From Chloracidobacterium sp. (GTDB taxonomy: Bacteria > Acidobacteriota > Blastocatellia > Pyrinomonadales > Pyrinomonadaceae), in contig JADJJY010000003.1 in the NCBI GenBank assembly GCA_016706275.1, positions 186,001-250,000 of the forward strand: 64,000 bases of DNA. The letters run 5' to 3'. Shown here piece by piece: positions 26,901 to 35,411 of this stretch. A program made the position numbers and the translations under genes. The stretch's first letter is position 1; each line of letters opens with the position of its first letter. The notes beneath the pieces were generated by a model. It ran no database searches. It worked only from the letters and a program-made list of their open reading frames with translations, and was not told the origin of the DNA.

Positions 26901-27466
26901 TGGACCTTGAGTTACGCGGTGCCGGAAACATCCTCGGCGGGCAGCAGTCGGGGCATCTCGATGCGCTTGGGTTTGACCTTTATACAAAGATGCTTGAGCG
27001 AACGATCGCTGAGATGCGTGGCGACGAGATCGCTGACGACGTGAGCGTTTCGATCAATCTGGGCATTGATGTCGCAATTCCAAAAGACTACATCGCCGAG
27101 GCAAGCCAACGGCTGCGTACGTACAAACGCATCTCTTCGTCAGAGAGTGAGGATGAGCTAATGGGGATACACGCCGAGATCGAGGATCGCTATGGACGCA
27201 TTCCGCGTTCGGTCGAAAATCTTTTCGATTACGGACGTTTGAGGAAACTCGCGGAGCAAATGGCTCTCGTGTCAGTGGATAAAACAGTTGACGGTATCGC
27301 GATCAAGCTTGGTGAGGCCGCTCGCGTCTCGCCGGAGAAATTGATGGGGCTGTTAGAAGCAAGAGAAGATTCGAGCTTTAGCCCGAGCGGAATTTTGCGT
27401 CTAAAGGTCGAGACGGGTGACCCCATCAAAACCGCGATGGAGTGTCTGGTGTTGATCCGTGGGTGA
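23996..27466 (+). CDS. mfd: transcription-repair coupling factor Mfd
   Basis: About 1156 aa ATP-dependent translocase that removes stalled RNA polymerase and recruits UvrA. Domains in order: UvrB-like module (FEADPYSGISPHAETQEQR, GGIMDIWSPDAANPVRIEFFGD), CarD-like RNAP-interacting domain (AGDFVVHVDHGIGRFDGL), RecG-like helicase with Walker A GDVGYGKTEVAMRAAF, DEEQ box, TLSATPIPRTL, YQLRGRVGRSNRRAYAYL, then the C-terminal D7 domain. ATG 23996 is chosen over GTG 23987 because AGGTG lies six nt upstream. A four-unit 7-bp repeat (24192-24219) encodes the extra STIRDPQSAI. Its end overlaps the convergent zinc-ribbon gene by 41 nt. Confidence 0.95.
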   Translation: MANDLDILVKEIAAGKRVISLSGLTSIPAKAYMLTKLRAETGKRFAVVTESNQELEAWESDLSYFQSTIRDPQSAIVTLPSFEADPYSGISPHAETQEQRALGLWQLANDNGDFTILTARSLIQRSVTPEEIAALGCVLVRDENMPPEELVEQLFACGYVREEPLFGPGQLSVRGGIMDIWSPDAANPVRIEFFGDTVDSIRTFDADTQLSLEQLTSTAIAPMREFAVTPQDLKDWAFFAAERFADERFKRNLKDRIDFAANGETFSGWEFFMPLVKPLTANVFDHLKDHILVIDEPVAVEHTLINLYEHLTANFEAITESGDVGLTPNDLFLMPEELRDLLETKPSLELRALGRTASATDEEFVVGDATDTAPLFLFSTAEKATDIEIQSRSTRKFHGDLPGFVGEFDRTATIVVNTPGMAERLAEMLREYDIYLPVDAIQIGGLSGGFEMPTDSLTIYSESDIFGETDLAEVRGSRDKTKRSKSKLGAFISDFRDLKAGDFVVHVDHGIGRFDGLQTIESQGATREFMLLIYTDDAKLFVPVERMDLVSRYSSGEATAPTLDRLGGLGWQKTKAKAKRAMRDMADELLKLYAERKLVRGHAFPPDAPWQHEFEDAFPYDLTVDQAAAIEDVKTDMETPTPMDRLIIGDVGYGKTEVAMRAAFKAVMDGKQAAILTPTTVLAYQHYETFKKRFAAFPVKVDLLSRFRSAKEQKAVSDAAGKGEVDVLIGTHRILSADVKLPKLGLVVVDEEQRFGVGHKEKLKQWKKKVDVLTLSATPIPRTLNMSLLGMRDMSVIETPPRDRLAINTQVVQFAEGVIRSAIELELSRNGQIFFIHNRVESIEAIAALIQKIVPNARVAIGHGQMNEKEMENVMLDFIDYKFDILVATTIIENGIDIPRANTIIINRADNYGLSQLYQLRGRVGRSNRRAYAYLLIPSELELTPIARRRLSAIREFSDLGAGFRLAALDLELRGAGNILGGQQSGHLDALGFDLYTKMLERTIAEMRGDEIADDVSVSINLGIDVAIPKDYIAEASQRLRTYKRISSSESEDELMGIHAEIEDRYGRIPRSVENLFDYGRLRKLAEQMALVSVDKTVDGIAIKLGEAARVSPEKLMGLLEAREDSSFSPSGILRLKVETGDPIKTAMECLVLIRG
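24192..24219 (+). repeat. 7-bp unit tandem array inside mfd
   Basis: AATCCAC, AATCCGC, GATCCGC, AATCCGC in a row, followed by AATT. The frame stays open and adds about nine residues before the conserved PSFEADPYSG motif. Confidence 0.85.
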
Positions 27467-28127
27467 CAGTTTCCTCGGTGCAGTCGCGATATTCTTTGTT
27501 TTCGCAAACAAATAATTCGGGGGCGTGATCGATGGTCTGTTGTCTGATATTTTGCCAGACCGGAGAGGACCAGTATTTATCCTTCGTCCACCCGAGAGCT
27601 TTGCGATTTTCCCAAACAAATTTGTAAGCATCGTGTTCGTCACGCCCTTTTAGGTGCTCAGCTTCGTGCAGCAGTATCGCGGCCCGCTCGACATCATCGA
27701 CCGGATAAGTAAAGAAATCCGGATAGAGCGTCATTATCTCGAACGGGAAATTTGTCGCGGCGTATGCACTCTCTTTGGCAACGGAAGCGTTGAGCCAATT
27801 GTCGTTGCTGCGATAGACGGTCAGGTTTTCGAGGAGAAATGCGTGGCCTGAAAACCCTTTTTCTTTTAATATCGCTGTCGCCCGTCGGACGGAGCTTTTT
27901 TGTTCGATCGTCAATGACGATGCCGAAACCACAAGAGAAAAATAAAATCCGAGGACGGCCAACCCACACACCAACACACAGACCATCGCCCGGACGACAA
28001 AACCTGAACGCCGTTTTATTGCAGTAGCTTCCACACTCTCGACCGCGACGAGATCGCCCTCGCAACGGGCGCATTCAACCGCATCGGGAAAATTTACGAG
28101 GTGACAATTTGAGCACTTTTTCTTCAT
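27426..28127 (-). CDS. membrane-anchored zinc-ribbon protein with HEAEH motif
   Basis: About 233 aa if started at ATG 28127 (a GTG start 33 nt upstream is possible). The N-terminus is a zinc ribbon (CSNCHLVNFPDAVECARC), then one transmembrane helix (FVVRAMVCVLVCGLAVLGFYF). The outer domain holds ILLHEAEHLKGRDEHDAY, an HExxH motif with a downstream acidic/His cluster, as in small gluzincin-like metallopeptidases. FDFTYPVDDVERAA-type helices flank it. The 3' end overlaps mfd on the opposite strand. I do not recognise a named family; a peptidase role is inferred from the motif alone. Confidence 0.65.
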   Translation of the reverse strand: MKKKCSNCHLVNFPDAVECARCEGDLVAVESVEATAIKRRSGFVVRAMVCVLVCGLAVLGFYFSLVVSASSLTIEQKSSVRRATAILKEKGFSGHAFLLENLTVYRSNDNWLNASVAKESAYAATNFPFEIMTLYPDFFTYPVDDVERAAILLHEAEHLKGRDEHDAYKFVWENRKALGWTKDKYWSSPVWQNIRQQTIDHAPELFVCENKEYRDCTEETVTHGSTPDTPSRF

Positions 28128-28329
28128 CCTGAGAATCGTAGCAATGGTGTACGTTGGCACCTTTATTTAAAAACAACTAATAGGCATCAGTTCCGCGAAT
28201 CAAGGGCTTTGCATACTTTTCGATGCCAAGAAACGCGCTAGACCATTTCGGCATCAAAACCTAAAGTTGCATAATGTAGTGAACGAATACTAAGATTCTT
28301 TCTTACGATTTGCGACGAGGAGTTTTTTA

Positions 28330-29382
28330 ATGAGATCGATCGGACATATTTTTATATTTGCCTTAATATTTGGTGCAGTTAGCGTCACAGCCTTCGCACA
28401 GGAAACACAGACACGTGTGGTTGACGAGGTCGTCGCCCAGGTTAATGACGGCGTCATTACGCTATCTCGAATAAAGCGTGAGATGAAAGACATCGTCGAC
28501 AACGAGGTGCAGCAAGGTAAGAAACGCGAAGACGTGCAGAAAATGGTGGACGAAAAGCAGGGCGAGTTGATCGCAAATCTGATCAACGAAGAGCTTCTCA
28601 TTCAAAAGGCAAAGGAAATGGGCCTGGATAGCGATATTGAGTCCTCCGTCAACCAACGAATGGCGGATATCATGAAGCAATATAACCTGAAAACGGTCGA
28701 GGCACTCTACGCCGAAATGGAAAAGAGTGGTGTCAGTCCGCAGGAAATGAAAGAATCGTGGAGAAAACAAGCGACCCGCGACATGGTCCTACAACGCGAG
28801 GTCGAGGGAAAGGTATTTTGGGGACTTAGCGGTAAAGAGCTTAAGGATTATTACGACTCGCACAAGGAAAAATTTACAAAGCCCGAAACCATTTCGATCA
28901 GCGAACTTTTTCTCGGATTTGCCGGACGCGACGAGACCGCAGTGCGCGAAAAAGCAAAACAGCTTTTGGCTCAGCTGAGAGCAGGGGGCGACTGGGCAAA
29001 GATCGTAAAAGAAAACGGTGATACCGGAGTTGTCACACAGGGCACAGGCAAAGCTGAAAAGCTTAAGGTAAAAGAACTAGTGGAGATACTCGCAAAACCG
29101 CTCAAGGGTGTCAAAGTGGGCGAATTTACCGAGCCTTTTGACGCAGAGCAGCTTGGCGTCGTCATTCTCCGGGTTGACGATAGAGAGTCCGCAAGCAACG
29201 AGTCGGTCTTTGACGAAAACTCCGTTAGATCCGCAATGGCAGGTGAAAAGTTGCCGGCAGAGCGAGTAAAGTTTTTTTCAAAACTGCGTGCTGATGCATA
29301 CATCAAGATCAGCGAAACATATCGTCCTATCGTATCGCCGATACTATTTGCCGACGAGCGAAAAGACAAACCCGGCAACTAA
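28330..29382 (+). CDS. SurA-like periplasmic chaperone / PpiC-type isomerase
   Basis: A 350-aa exported protein (signal peptide ending TAFAQ). Residues about 30-150 form a SurA N-terminal domain (VVDEVVAQVNDGVITLSRIKREM, ELIANLINEELLIQKAKEMGL). Residues about 175-290 form a parvulin domain (TKPETISISELFLGF, REKAKQLLAQLRAGGDWAKIVKE, GVKVGEFTEPF). Such proteins help outer-membrane proteins fold, which fits with the large barrel proteins encoded nearby. Catalytic parvulin residues look partly degenerate, so chaperone function may dominate. Confidence 0.85.
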   Translation: MRSIGHIFIFALIFGAVSVTAFAQETQTRVVDEVVAQVNDGVITLSRIKREMKDIVDNEVQQGKKREDVQKMVDEKQGELIANLINEELLIQKAKEMGLDSDIESSVNQRMADIMKQYNLKTVEALYAEMEKSGVSPQEMKESWRKQATRDMVLQREVEGKVFWGLSGKELKDYYDSHKEKFTKPETISISELFLGFAGRDETAVREKAKQLLAQLRAGGDWAKIVKENGDTGVVTQGTGKAEKLKVKELVEILAKPLKGVKVGEFTEPFDAEQLGVVILRVDDRESASNESVFDENSVRSAMAGEKLPAERVKFFSKLRADAYIKISETYRPIVSPILFADERKDKPGN

Positions 29383-29401
29383 CCGCATCCACACGGTAAA
29401 G

Positions 29402-29427
29402 AAAAAGGCCGGTTACCCGGCCTTTTT
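29402..29427. terminator. bidirectional terminator
   Basis: AAAAAGGCCGG-TTAC-CCGGCCTTTTT forms an 11-bp stem with A-run and T-run on either side. It separates the convergent surA-like gene and the 280-aa exported protein gene. Confidence 0.9.
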
Positions 29428-29451
29428 CGCGTCTATCGAGAGGTAAAATTA

Positions 29452-30294
29452 CTATTTATCTACATCAAAGGTGCCTGCGTCAATAGCTTGGTTGATCGCA
29501 AACTCTGACAGATTGCAGGTCCAGCTGATTTCAGTCGTGCTACCACCGCTCACCAAATAATGAAGCTTGTATTTATTAGGAAAGCTAACGCCCATAAAAT
29601 CCTTGAAATCTGAAAACTCTTCGGTGACCTTTATCCGTGATTCATTTTGGCGGGCAGAATCATCGATTGTTCGACCAATGCTTGAGGACGATGTACGCGA
29701 ATACTCAGTACGGACGTGCCGAAACGTCTGCTGATCAAAATACATGTTGATGTCAATATCGCCTCCCTTTTTGGGCGAAAAGTTGAGAGTGTAATACTCC
29801 TTGCCATCGATCTTTTTGGTGCCCGATGATATTTTCGCTCCACGATCCGCCGCCGCCAACAGCGCCCACGAGCTCGTAAGTGCCCCCGCCAACAGTCCCT
29901 GCGAGACAAGTGAATTATTCGACTGGATAAAATTTCCCAGCACCGAGCGGGCACCTGCCCGTACAAATCCAACGCTCGTCTTATTGCCGTCAAAGACGAT
30001 CCTTTCCTGAGCATAATCGCTGGCGTTGAGGCTCATGCCATAAAACATCTTCTGGCCCTCTGAAGCGATCACAATTCTTCCCGAAGCTGGCTGATTTTTT
30101 TGGCTGATATATTCAACTTTGACTTCGCCCACCGCGATAATAGATTTGATCAACGCCCTTTTATCAGCGGTCGTTATCGAATCGAGATGCTTAGCAATAA
30201 TTTCTTCGGGCTTTAATTTCTGTGCTTGGGCAAGAGGCGCAAATACAGAAAGTAGAAAGATCATGCCGGATAGGGTAATTTGTCTGATTTTCAT
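29452..30294 (-). CDS. exported protein of unknown function
   Basis: About 280 aa. ATG 30292-30294 has GGAGA upstream and opens a signal peptide (MKIRQITLSGMIFLLSVFAPLAQAQ). The mature part begins LKPEEIIAKHLDSI and continues as alternating beta strands (YYTLNFSPKKGGDIDINMYFD, FRHVRTEYSR, YKLHYLVSGGSTTEISWTC). The pattern (helix, then incomplete beta barrel) resembles LolA/LppX-fold proteins, as in the 504-aa and 273-aa proteins further on, but the link is weak. It is last in a minus-strand run after dusB. Confidence 0.7.
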   Translation of the reverse strand: MKIRQITLSGMIFLLSVFAPLAQAQKLKPEEIIAKHLDSITTADKRALIKSIIAVGEVKVEYISQKNQPASGRIVIASEGQKMFYGMSLNASDYAQERIVFDGNKTSVGFVRAGARSVLGNFIQSNNSLVSQGLLAGALTSSWALLAAADRGAKISSGTKKIDGKEYYTLNFSPKKGGDIDINMYFDQQTFRHVRTEYSRTSSSSIGRTIDDSARQNESRIKVTEEFSDFKDFMGVSFPNKYKLHYLVSGGSTTEISWTCNLSEFAINQAIDAGTFDVDK

Positions 30295-30346
30295 TTTATA
30301 TCTCCAATAGAAATTATCGTGTGGCCCCAAATACGAACCTGAGTGC

Positions 30347-31405
30347 TTACGCACTAGCAAAACTATGGCAACTAAGTTCGGCGAGGTCTAAATCGACCTG
30401 TTCGATCACTCCGTCGCCAAATGTGTCACGCGACTCGAGCGTCTCAAAATATATTGAGATATTATCCAATATCTCCTCTGCCGAATGTGAATGATACAAC
30501 GTCTGGCGAAACTGTGCACCGCCGACGAGCCCTTTAGTAAACTGGCCGGCGAGCTGTTTCATCTTACCCAAAGCGACGATTTCGGCCATCTCCTCACGGC
30601 ACATCGAAAAGAACTCAAGTAAGACATGCTTCTTTTCTGAGACGTCGGGAATATACGGCTCGTTGCCTGCGAGTACATCTGCAAACTGTCGAAATATCCA
30701 TGGGTTTTGCATCGCACCGCGACCGATGAGGATGCCGTTGACGCCCGACTCGCGCCATTTGCTCATACCGTATTCGATCGTCGTGATGTCGCCGTTGCCC
30801 GAAACTGGTATTGAGACCGCGTCCTTGACCTGTTTTATCAGGTCCCAATTAGCGAGACCTTTGTAACCCTGTTCGCGTGTTCGGCCGTGCACTTGGATAT
30901 GCTCGACGCCGCATTGCTCGGCCATTTTTGCCACATCGACAACGTTGATCAACGCATCGGAATAACCGGTTCGCAGCTTTAACGTCAGCGGTATCGTGAT
31001 CGTTTTCTTGATCTCCTTGAGGATCGCTTCGAGTAACGCAGGTTCGCGAAGCAAGCCCGAGCCACCACCGTTTTTAACGACTTTCGGAGCAGGACAGCCG
31101 CAGTTTACGTCCAAAATATCGGCACCGACCTCTTGGGCCATCTCGGCGCCCATCGCCATTCGATCGACCTTGCCGCCAAAGATCTGCACGGCATATGGCC
31201 GTTCTTCCTCATCAAAACGCATTTGGCGCTTCGATTTAGGATTGTGCCGCGTCAGACCCTCGACCGAGATAAACTCAGACACGACCAACCCGACACCGCC
31301 GCGCCGCTTGATCAACCGACGAAACGTATAATCCGTCACCCCCGCCATCGGCGACAGGATAAGCGGCGGATCAATAACAATGTCTCGGATCTTAAAGGGC
31401 TTCAT
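30347..31405 (-). CDS. dusB: tRNA-dihydrouridine synthase B
   Basis: FMN enzyme that reduces uridine in the tRNA D-loop; 352 aa. It starts with the TIM-barrel motif LILSPMAGVTDYTFRRL. The Dus signature VNCGCPAPKVVKNGGGSGLLR carries the catalytic Cys. FMN-binding parts include TLKLRTGYSD, HGRTREQGYKG, VSGNGDI and IGRGAMQNPWIF. It lies nine nt after the small membrane protein gene, so both are probably co-transcribed. Confidence 0.93.
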   Translation of the reverse strand: MKPFKIRDIVIDPPLILSPMAGVTDYTFRRLIKRRGGVGLVVSEFISVEGLTRHNPKSKRQMRFDEEERPYAVQIFGGKVDRMAMGAEMAQEVGADILDVNCGCPAPKVVKNGGGSGLLREPALLEAILKEIKKTITIPLTLKLRTGYSDALINVVDVAKMAEQCGVEHIQVHGRTREQGYKGLANWDLIKQVKDAVSIPVSGNGDITTIEYGMSKWRESGVNGILIGRGAMQNPWIFRQFADVLAGNEPYIPDVSEKKHVLLEFFSMCREEMAEIVALGKMKQLAGQFTKGLVGGAQFRQTLYHSHSAEEILDNISIYFETLESRDTFGDGVIEQVDLDLAELSCHSFASA

Positions 31406-31414
31406 CGGACAAAC

Positions 31415-31633
31415 TTAGGCTTTCTTTCGATTCTTAATAACAAAGATCAGCCCGAGCATGAAAACAAAGAATGAAAAGAAAAGCACGATGATGCCTGGGA
31501 TGATCCCGAGCATTGCCTCTTCCCAACTGGTGCGACCGTTGGTCATTGGCACGAGTGCCGCAGAGATGACCGTCACTGCGAGGCCGAGCAAAACGCCGAG
31601 TATCCCGAGTATCATCACGACTTTCCAAAGCAT
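31415..31633 (-). CDS. small two-helix membrane protein
   Basis: A 72-aa protein with AAAGGAGAA at the right distance from the ATG and two hydrophobic helices (VVMILGILGVLLGLAVTVIS and IIPGIIVLFFSFFVFMLGL), ending in IKNRKKA. Placed directly before dusB. Function unknown. Confidence 0.75.
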   Translation of the reverse strand: MLWKVVMILGILGVLLGLAVTVISAALVPMTNGRTSWEEAMLGIIPGIIVLFFSFFVFMLGLIFVIKNRKKA

Positions 31634-31669
31634 AAGTTGTTCTCCTTTAGCTGTTAGCTACCAAAGAAA

Positions 31670-32197
31670 CTATTTCGTTACTTTCTTTAGCTCGATGCCG
31701 GTCGCCTCGAATGAGACCTCGGTCACTGTGCCGTCGGCGTTACGAGTGTCAAACTTTGCACCGTCGTCTTCGATCATATGATCTACTTCGGCTTTTGACA
31801 GAGTCTTGACCTGTACAGTGCCCTCGACGCGAGCTTTTGCCCCAGCCGACTGGAGCGGGATAAAGAACGCGTGGCCCTTCATCTTAACGCGGACGCTCTT
31901 GCTATCTTTGTTTTCGGCAACCTCAGCCCAACAGCCCTCAGTCTTGCACGAACGAACTACGACCCCCTCGATCCGCACCGTTTTACCAGCATATTTCGAC
32001 GGGTCTTTGAGAACCTTATTTAGCGAAACTTTCTTCGCACTGCCGATCGGCTCGCCGCGTTTCAGATACGAATCTGACGGGATCGCCGCAGTTTTGTCCT
32101 GCTCGGTGGGCTTTGCCTTGTCTTTCATGTCCTCTTGGGCAAACGCCGTGAATGAAAGAGCTAAAATAATAATTGCTAGATTAAAAAACGTTTTCAT
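31670..32197 (-). CDS. exported DUF4920-type OB-fold protein
   Basis: A 175-aa exported protein (signal peptide MKTFFNLAIIILALSFTAFAQ). The DUF4920 core is clear: VSLNKVLKDPSKYAGKTVRI, VVVRSCKTEGCWAEVAE with the paired cysteines, then RVKMKGHAFFIPLQSAGAKA. These domains resemble nucleic-acid-binding OB folds but act in the periplasm; the role is not known. AGGGAGA precedes the ATG. Confidence 0.82.
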   Translation of the reverse strand: MKTFFNLAIIILALSFTAFAQEDMKDKAKPTEQDKTAAIPSDSYLKRGEPIGSAKKVSLNKVLKDPSKYAGKTVRIEGVVVRSCKTEGCWAEVAENKDSKSVRVKMKGHAFFIPLQSAGAKARVEGTVQVKTLSKAEVDHMIEDDGAKFDTRNADGTVTEVSFEATGIELKKVTK

Positions 32198-32242
32198 AAT
32201 TATCTCCCTTGAAAGTAAAACTAAAGTATAACAAAGGCGTGG

Positions 32243-33691
32243 TTATTTCGCCTCAAACACCACCTTTCCATGTACAACTGTAATTAACACCTTGGCGTCA
32301 CGTATCTTGTTCGTATCAACCGTAAAAATATCATCCGATAGCACTACGAGATCCGCCAGCTTGCCGACCGCGAGCAAGCCTTTCTGGCTTTCCTGAAACT
32401 CAGCGAAAGCCGATCCGAGCGTGTATGCACGAACCGCTTCGTCGACGGTGAGCGAACGGCCGCCGCTGTTGACGGCCGCGTGGATCCCAAACAATGGGTT
32501 GAGATCGGTTATCGATGCGTCGGACCCAAAAGCAAGCGTCACACTCGAATCCATAATGGCTCGAAGATCATCGCTGCCCGCTCCGAATAGGTGCGGCTGC
32601 ATTGACGCAATGATGTTTGAGCGCGAAAGCCGCCGAACATCACCCGGCCTCATTCGGGCTGCGTGTTCGATACGAAAACGCCGGTCGCGTCGCCCGTTAG
32701 CAACAATTGCCTTTTCAAATGCCGTGAGAGCAGTCGTATTCGAACGCTCGCCAATGGCATGTATCATCACCTGCAAACCGGCTTTGTCGGACTCGGCGAT
32801 CGCGTCGGTCAATTCAGCCAATTCATCGTCGCTGCCGTGCGTAAACCCTTTGACACAGCCGCGGCGAACGAACGAGTTGCCGGTAGCGGCACGAAACCCC
32901 GCCGAAATTGCTTTCCGGCGGTCGCTAATACCGATGCATTCATAAACGCGCGTTTTTAATTTTCCGCTTTCGGCTAATGTATTGAGGATCGCGAACAGAT
33001 CGTCCGTATGCACATCCTGAACACTGGTCACGCCGAGCGACGCGGCATAGTTGCTTGCTGTCTCGGAGATCTCCGGCCAGTTTCGCTCATGGTCGAGCGG
33101 CACTTGCCCTCTGATCCGTGTGACCAACTCATTCGACACCACCGCTTCTGCTCCGGAGATCTTCGCACGTTTTAGCGCCGCCGAATTGACCATCGCAAAC
33201 TTATGATCCGCAAGATAGATCAGAACGGGGTTGTCCTGACTTACCGCATCGATCTGCGCTATCGTCGGCATCTCATTGGATGACAAACTCAATCCCGCAC
33301 CGAGTATCCAACGCCCTTTTGGCAACACGCTTGCATAAAATGCGATGCGATCTAAAACCACTTGGCGGTTGCGGATATGTTTGGCGCTGAGATGCGAAAA
33401 CTGATTGCCGATGCCGGTGAAATGAACGTGTGAGTCGTTAAAGCCGGGCAGGACGAGTTTGCCGGCAGCATCGATAACGCGCGTTTTATCATTTGCGAAT
33501 TTGCGGATCTCAATGGTCTTGCCGACCGCGAAAATGCGACCGTTCGCGACGGCCAGAGCCTCGGCCTTTGGCACACGCGTGTCCATTGTACGAATATTCG
33601 CGTTGATCAAAATAAGGTCGGCCGATGTTTGGGCATCGACCGACGTTAAAAAACCACAAATCAATAAAAATGCGAGCGAGACAAATTTCAT
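32243..33691 (-). CDS. amidohydrolase (YtcJ-like), shortened paralogue
   Basis: A 482-aa exported protein (signal peptide ending SVDAQ) of the amidohydrolase-3 family. It is clearly a tandem paralogue of the gene upstream (shared LVLPGFNDSHVHF, LPKGRWILG, AASLGVTSVQDV, RRFRIEHA, PLFGIHAAV). Compared with it, the WDHENW region reads LSLSSNE and the segment with GSLGSTTAWFFAPY is absent, a net loss of about 70 residues. HxH, HAIGER and FGSDA remain. Activity may be altered or lost. ATGA overlap with the upstream gene implies coupled translation. Confidence 0.85.
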   Translation of the reverse strand: MKFVSLAFLLICGFLTSVDAQTSADLILINANIRTMDTRVPKAEALAVANGRIFAVGKTIEIRKFANDKTRVIDAAGKLVLPGFNDSHVHFTGIGNQFSHLSAKHIRNRQVVLDRIAFYASVLPKGRWILGAGLSLSSNEMPTIAQIDAVSQDNPVLIYLADHKFAMVNSAALKRAKISGAEAVVSNELVTRIRGQVPLDHERNWPEISETASNYAASLGVTSVQDVHTDDLFAILNTLAESGKLKTRVYECIGISDRRKAISAGFRAATGNSFVRRGCVKGFTHGSDDELAELTDAIAESDKAGLQVMIHAIGERSNTTALTAFEKAIVANGRRDRRFRIEHAARMRPGDVRRLSRSNIIASMQPHLFGAGSDDLRAIMDSSVTLAFGSDASITDLNPLFGIHAAVNSGGRSLTVDEAVRAYTLGSAFAEFQESQKGLLAVGKLADLVVLSDDIFTVDTNKIRDAKVLITVVHGKVVFEAK

Positions 33692-35358
33692 TTTTGCTCG
33701 AAAGCGACCTTGCCATTTACGATCGTTGTCACGACCTTAACGTCGCCGATCTTGTTCGGTTCGATCGTAAAAATATCGTCGGACAAAATGATGAGATCCG
33801 CTAGCATGCCGGGCTCGAGCGTACCTTTTTCATCGTCCTGAAACTCCGCGTAAGCGGAACCCCAAGTAAATCCGCGAACCGCTTCGTCAACGGTGATCTT
33901 TTGTTCGGGCAGCCAGCCGTTTGGATTTTTGCCGTCCGTTGTCCGGCGCGTGACCGCGGCGTAGATGCCAAACAACGGATTGAGCGGAGCGACCGGCGAA
34001 TCAGAGCCAAATGCCAACACTCCGCCCGTATCGAGCAGCGTCCTAAAAGCATAAGTTCCTTTCAAACGCGGAGCATCCAGCCGTTTCCAAGCCCAGCGAC
34101 CGTCGTCGATCGCATGGACCGGCTGCATTGACGCGACCACTTTTTGCGACCCGAAACGCTTAATATCCTCGACACGCAGATGTTGTGCATGCTCGATCGT
34201 AAAGCGGCGATCCCATGTGCCGTTGGCTTTATCAACCGCGAGAAAATGGTCAAGGATAGTCGCGTTTGCACGGTCGCCGATGGCGTGTATGCGAACCTGC
34301 AACCCGGCTTTGTCGGCGTTCTCGATGTCTTGCCGCATCGTTGTCAAGACATCCGCCATTGATAGTCCGGTCGAATTTGGAGCGTCGAGATAAGGTGCAA
34401 AAAACCACGCCGTGGTCGAGCCCAAACTGCCGTCCGCATAGCCTTTGAGACATCCGACACGAAGCATTGCATCACCAAAAGCACGTTTCGCACCCGTGTT
34501 CGCCCACCGTTTGTAATCGGCTAGCGGCGAACATCCGTAAACGCGTGTTTTTAGCTTACCCTGACGCAACAATTCCTGATAAACGCCGATATCCGCCCCG
34601 GCGGACATATCCTGAACGCTGGTCACGCCGAGCGAAGCAGCATGATCGGTCGCCGCCTGAGCCGCTTCAAGCTTTTGCTCGAAACTCGCTGCGGGGATAG
34701 CTTTGTCAATGTAATAGCTGGCCGCGTCCTTAAATATCCCAGTCGGATTGCCCGCAGCATCGCGAACGATCTCGCCTCCAGCGACGTCTTTGACGGTCTT
34801 ATCAACGCCCGCGAGCCGCATCGCAAGGCTGTTTGCGAGCGCCATGTGGCCATCGAGACGGTTGATAAAAACCGGATTATCGGGTGTCGCGGCATCGATC
34901 AACGCTGCGGTCGGCAGGTTGTTTGGCGTCCAATTCTCATGATCCCACTGGCCGCCAAGTATCCAGCGCCCTTTTGGCAGCTTTGCCGCAAACGCCTTTA
35001 TTCGCTCAACAAATTCCTGCGGCGTTTTCGCGTCACGCAGATCGACCGAGGCAAGTTGATTGCCCGTCTCCATAAAATGCACGTGGGCGTCGTTAAAACC
35101 CGGCAGGACGAGCTTACCTTTGGCGTCGATAACGCGGGTCTTTGGCCCGATCCACGGCCTGACATCCGCGTCCGATCCGACGGCTTTGATCCTCTGCCCG
35201 ATGATCGCGATCGAACTCGCAACCGTACGCTTTGCGTCCATCGTGCGAATGTTTGCATTGATGATAACGAGATCGGCTCCCCCGTTTTGAGCAAGGCTTG
35301 TGGAAACCAGATTTAGGCCAATGGCCGCAAGCGTTATTATTAAAGCTAACTTTTTCAT
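33688..35358 (-). CDS. amidohydrolase family protein (YtcJ-like)
   Basis: A 556-aa exported metal-dependent hydrolase (signal peptide ending STSLAQ), amidohydrolase-3 / YtcJ type. Visible active-site motifs: FNDAHVHF (HxH metal ligands), GGQWDHENW, INRLDGHMALANS, KGYADGSLGSTTAWF, HAIGDRAN, FTIEHAQHL and FGSDSPVAPLNP. Full length for the family. The substrate is unknown; relatives act on amides, imides or formylated compounds. It starts the minus-strand run that extends to 29452. Confidence 0.9.
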   Translation of the reverse strand: MKKLALIITLAAIGLNLVSTSLAQNGGADLVIINANIRTMDAKRTVASSIAIIGQRIKAVGSDADVRPWIGPKTRVIDAKGKLVLPGFNDAHVHFMETGNQLASVDLRDAKTPQEFVERIKAFAAKLPKGRWILGGQWDHENWTPNNLPTAALIDAATPDNPVFINRLDGHMALANSLAMRLAGVDKTVKDVAGGEIVRDAAGNPTGIFKDAASYYIDKAIPAASFEQKLEAAQAATDHAASLGVTSVQDMSAGADIGVYQELLRQGKLKTRVYGCSPLADYKRWANTGAKRAFGDAMLRVGCLKGYADGSLGSTTAWFFAPYLDAPNSTGLSMADVLTTMRQDIENADKAGLQVRIHAIGDRANATILDHFLAVDKANGTWDRRFTIEHAQHLRVEDIKRFGSQKVVASMQPVHAIDDGRWAWKRLDAPRLKGTYAFRTLLDTGGVLAFGSDSPVAPLNPLFGIYAAVTRRTTDGKNPNGWLPEQKITVDEAVRGFTWGSAYAEFQDDEKGTLEPGMLADLIILSDDIFTIEPNKIGDVKVVTTIVNGKVAFEQK

Positions 35359-35411
35359 ATTTAGAGCATCTGAGAAACGGTGTATTCTTTAGGTGTCCGG
35401 CAATTATAGCA

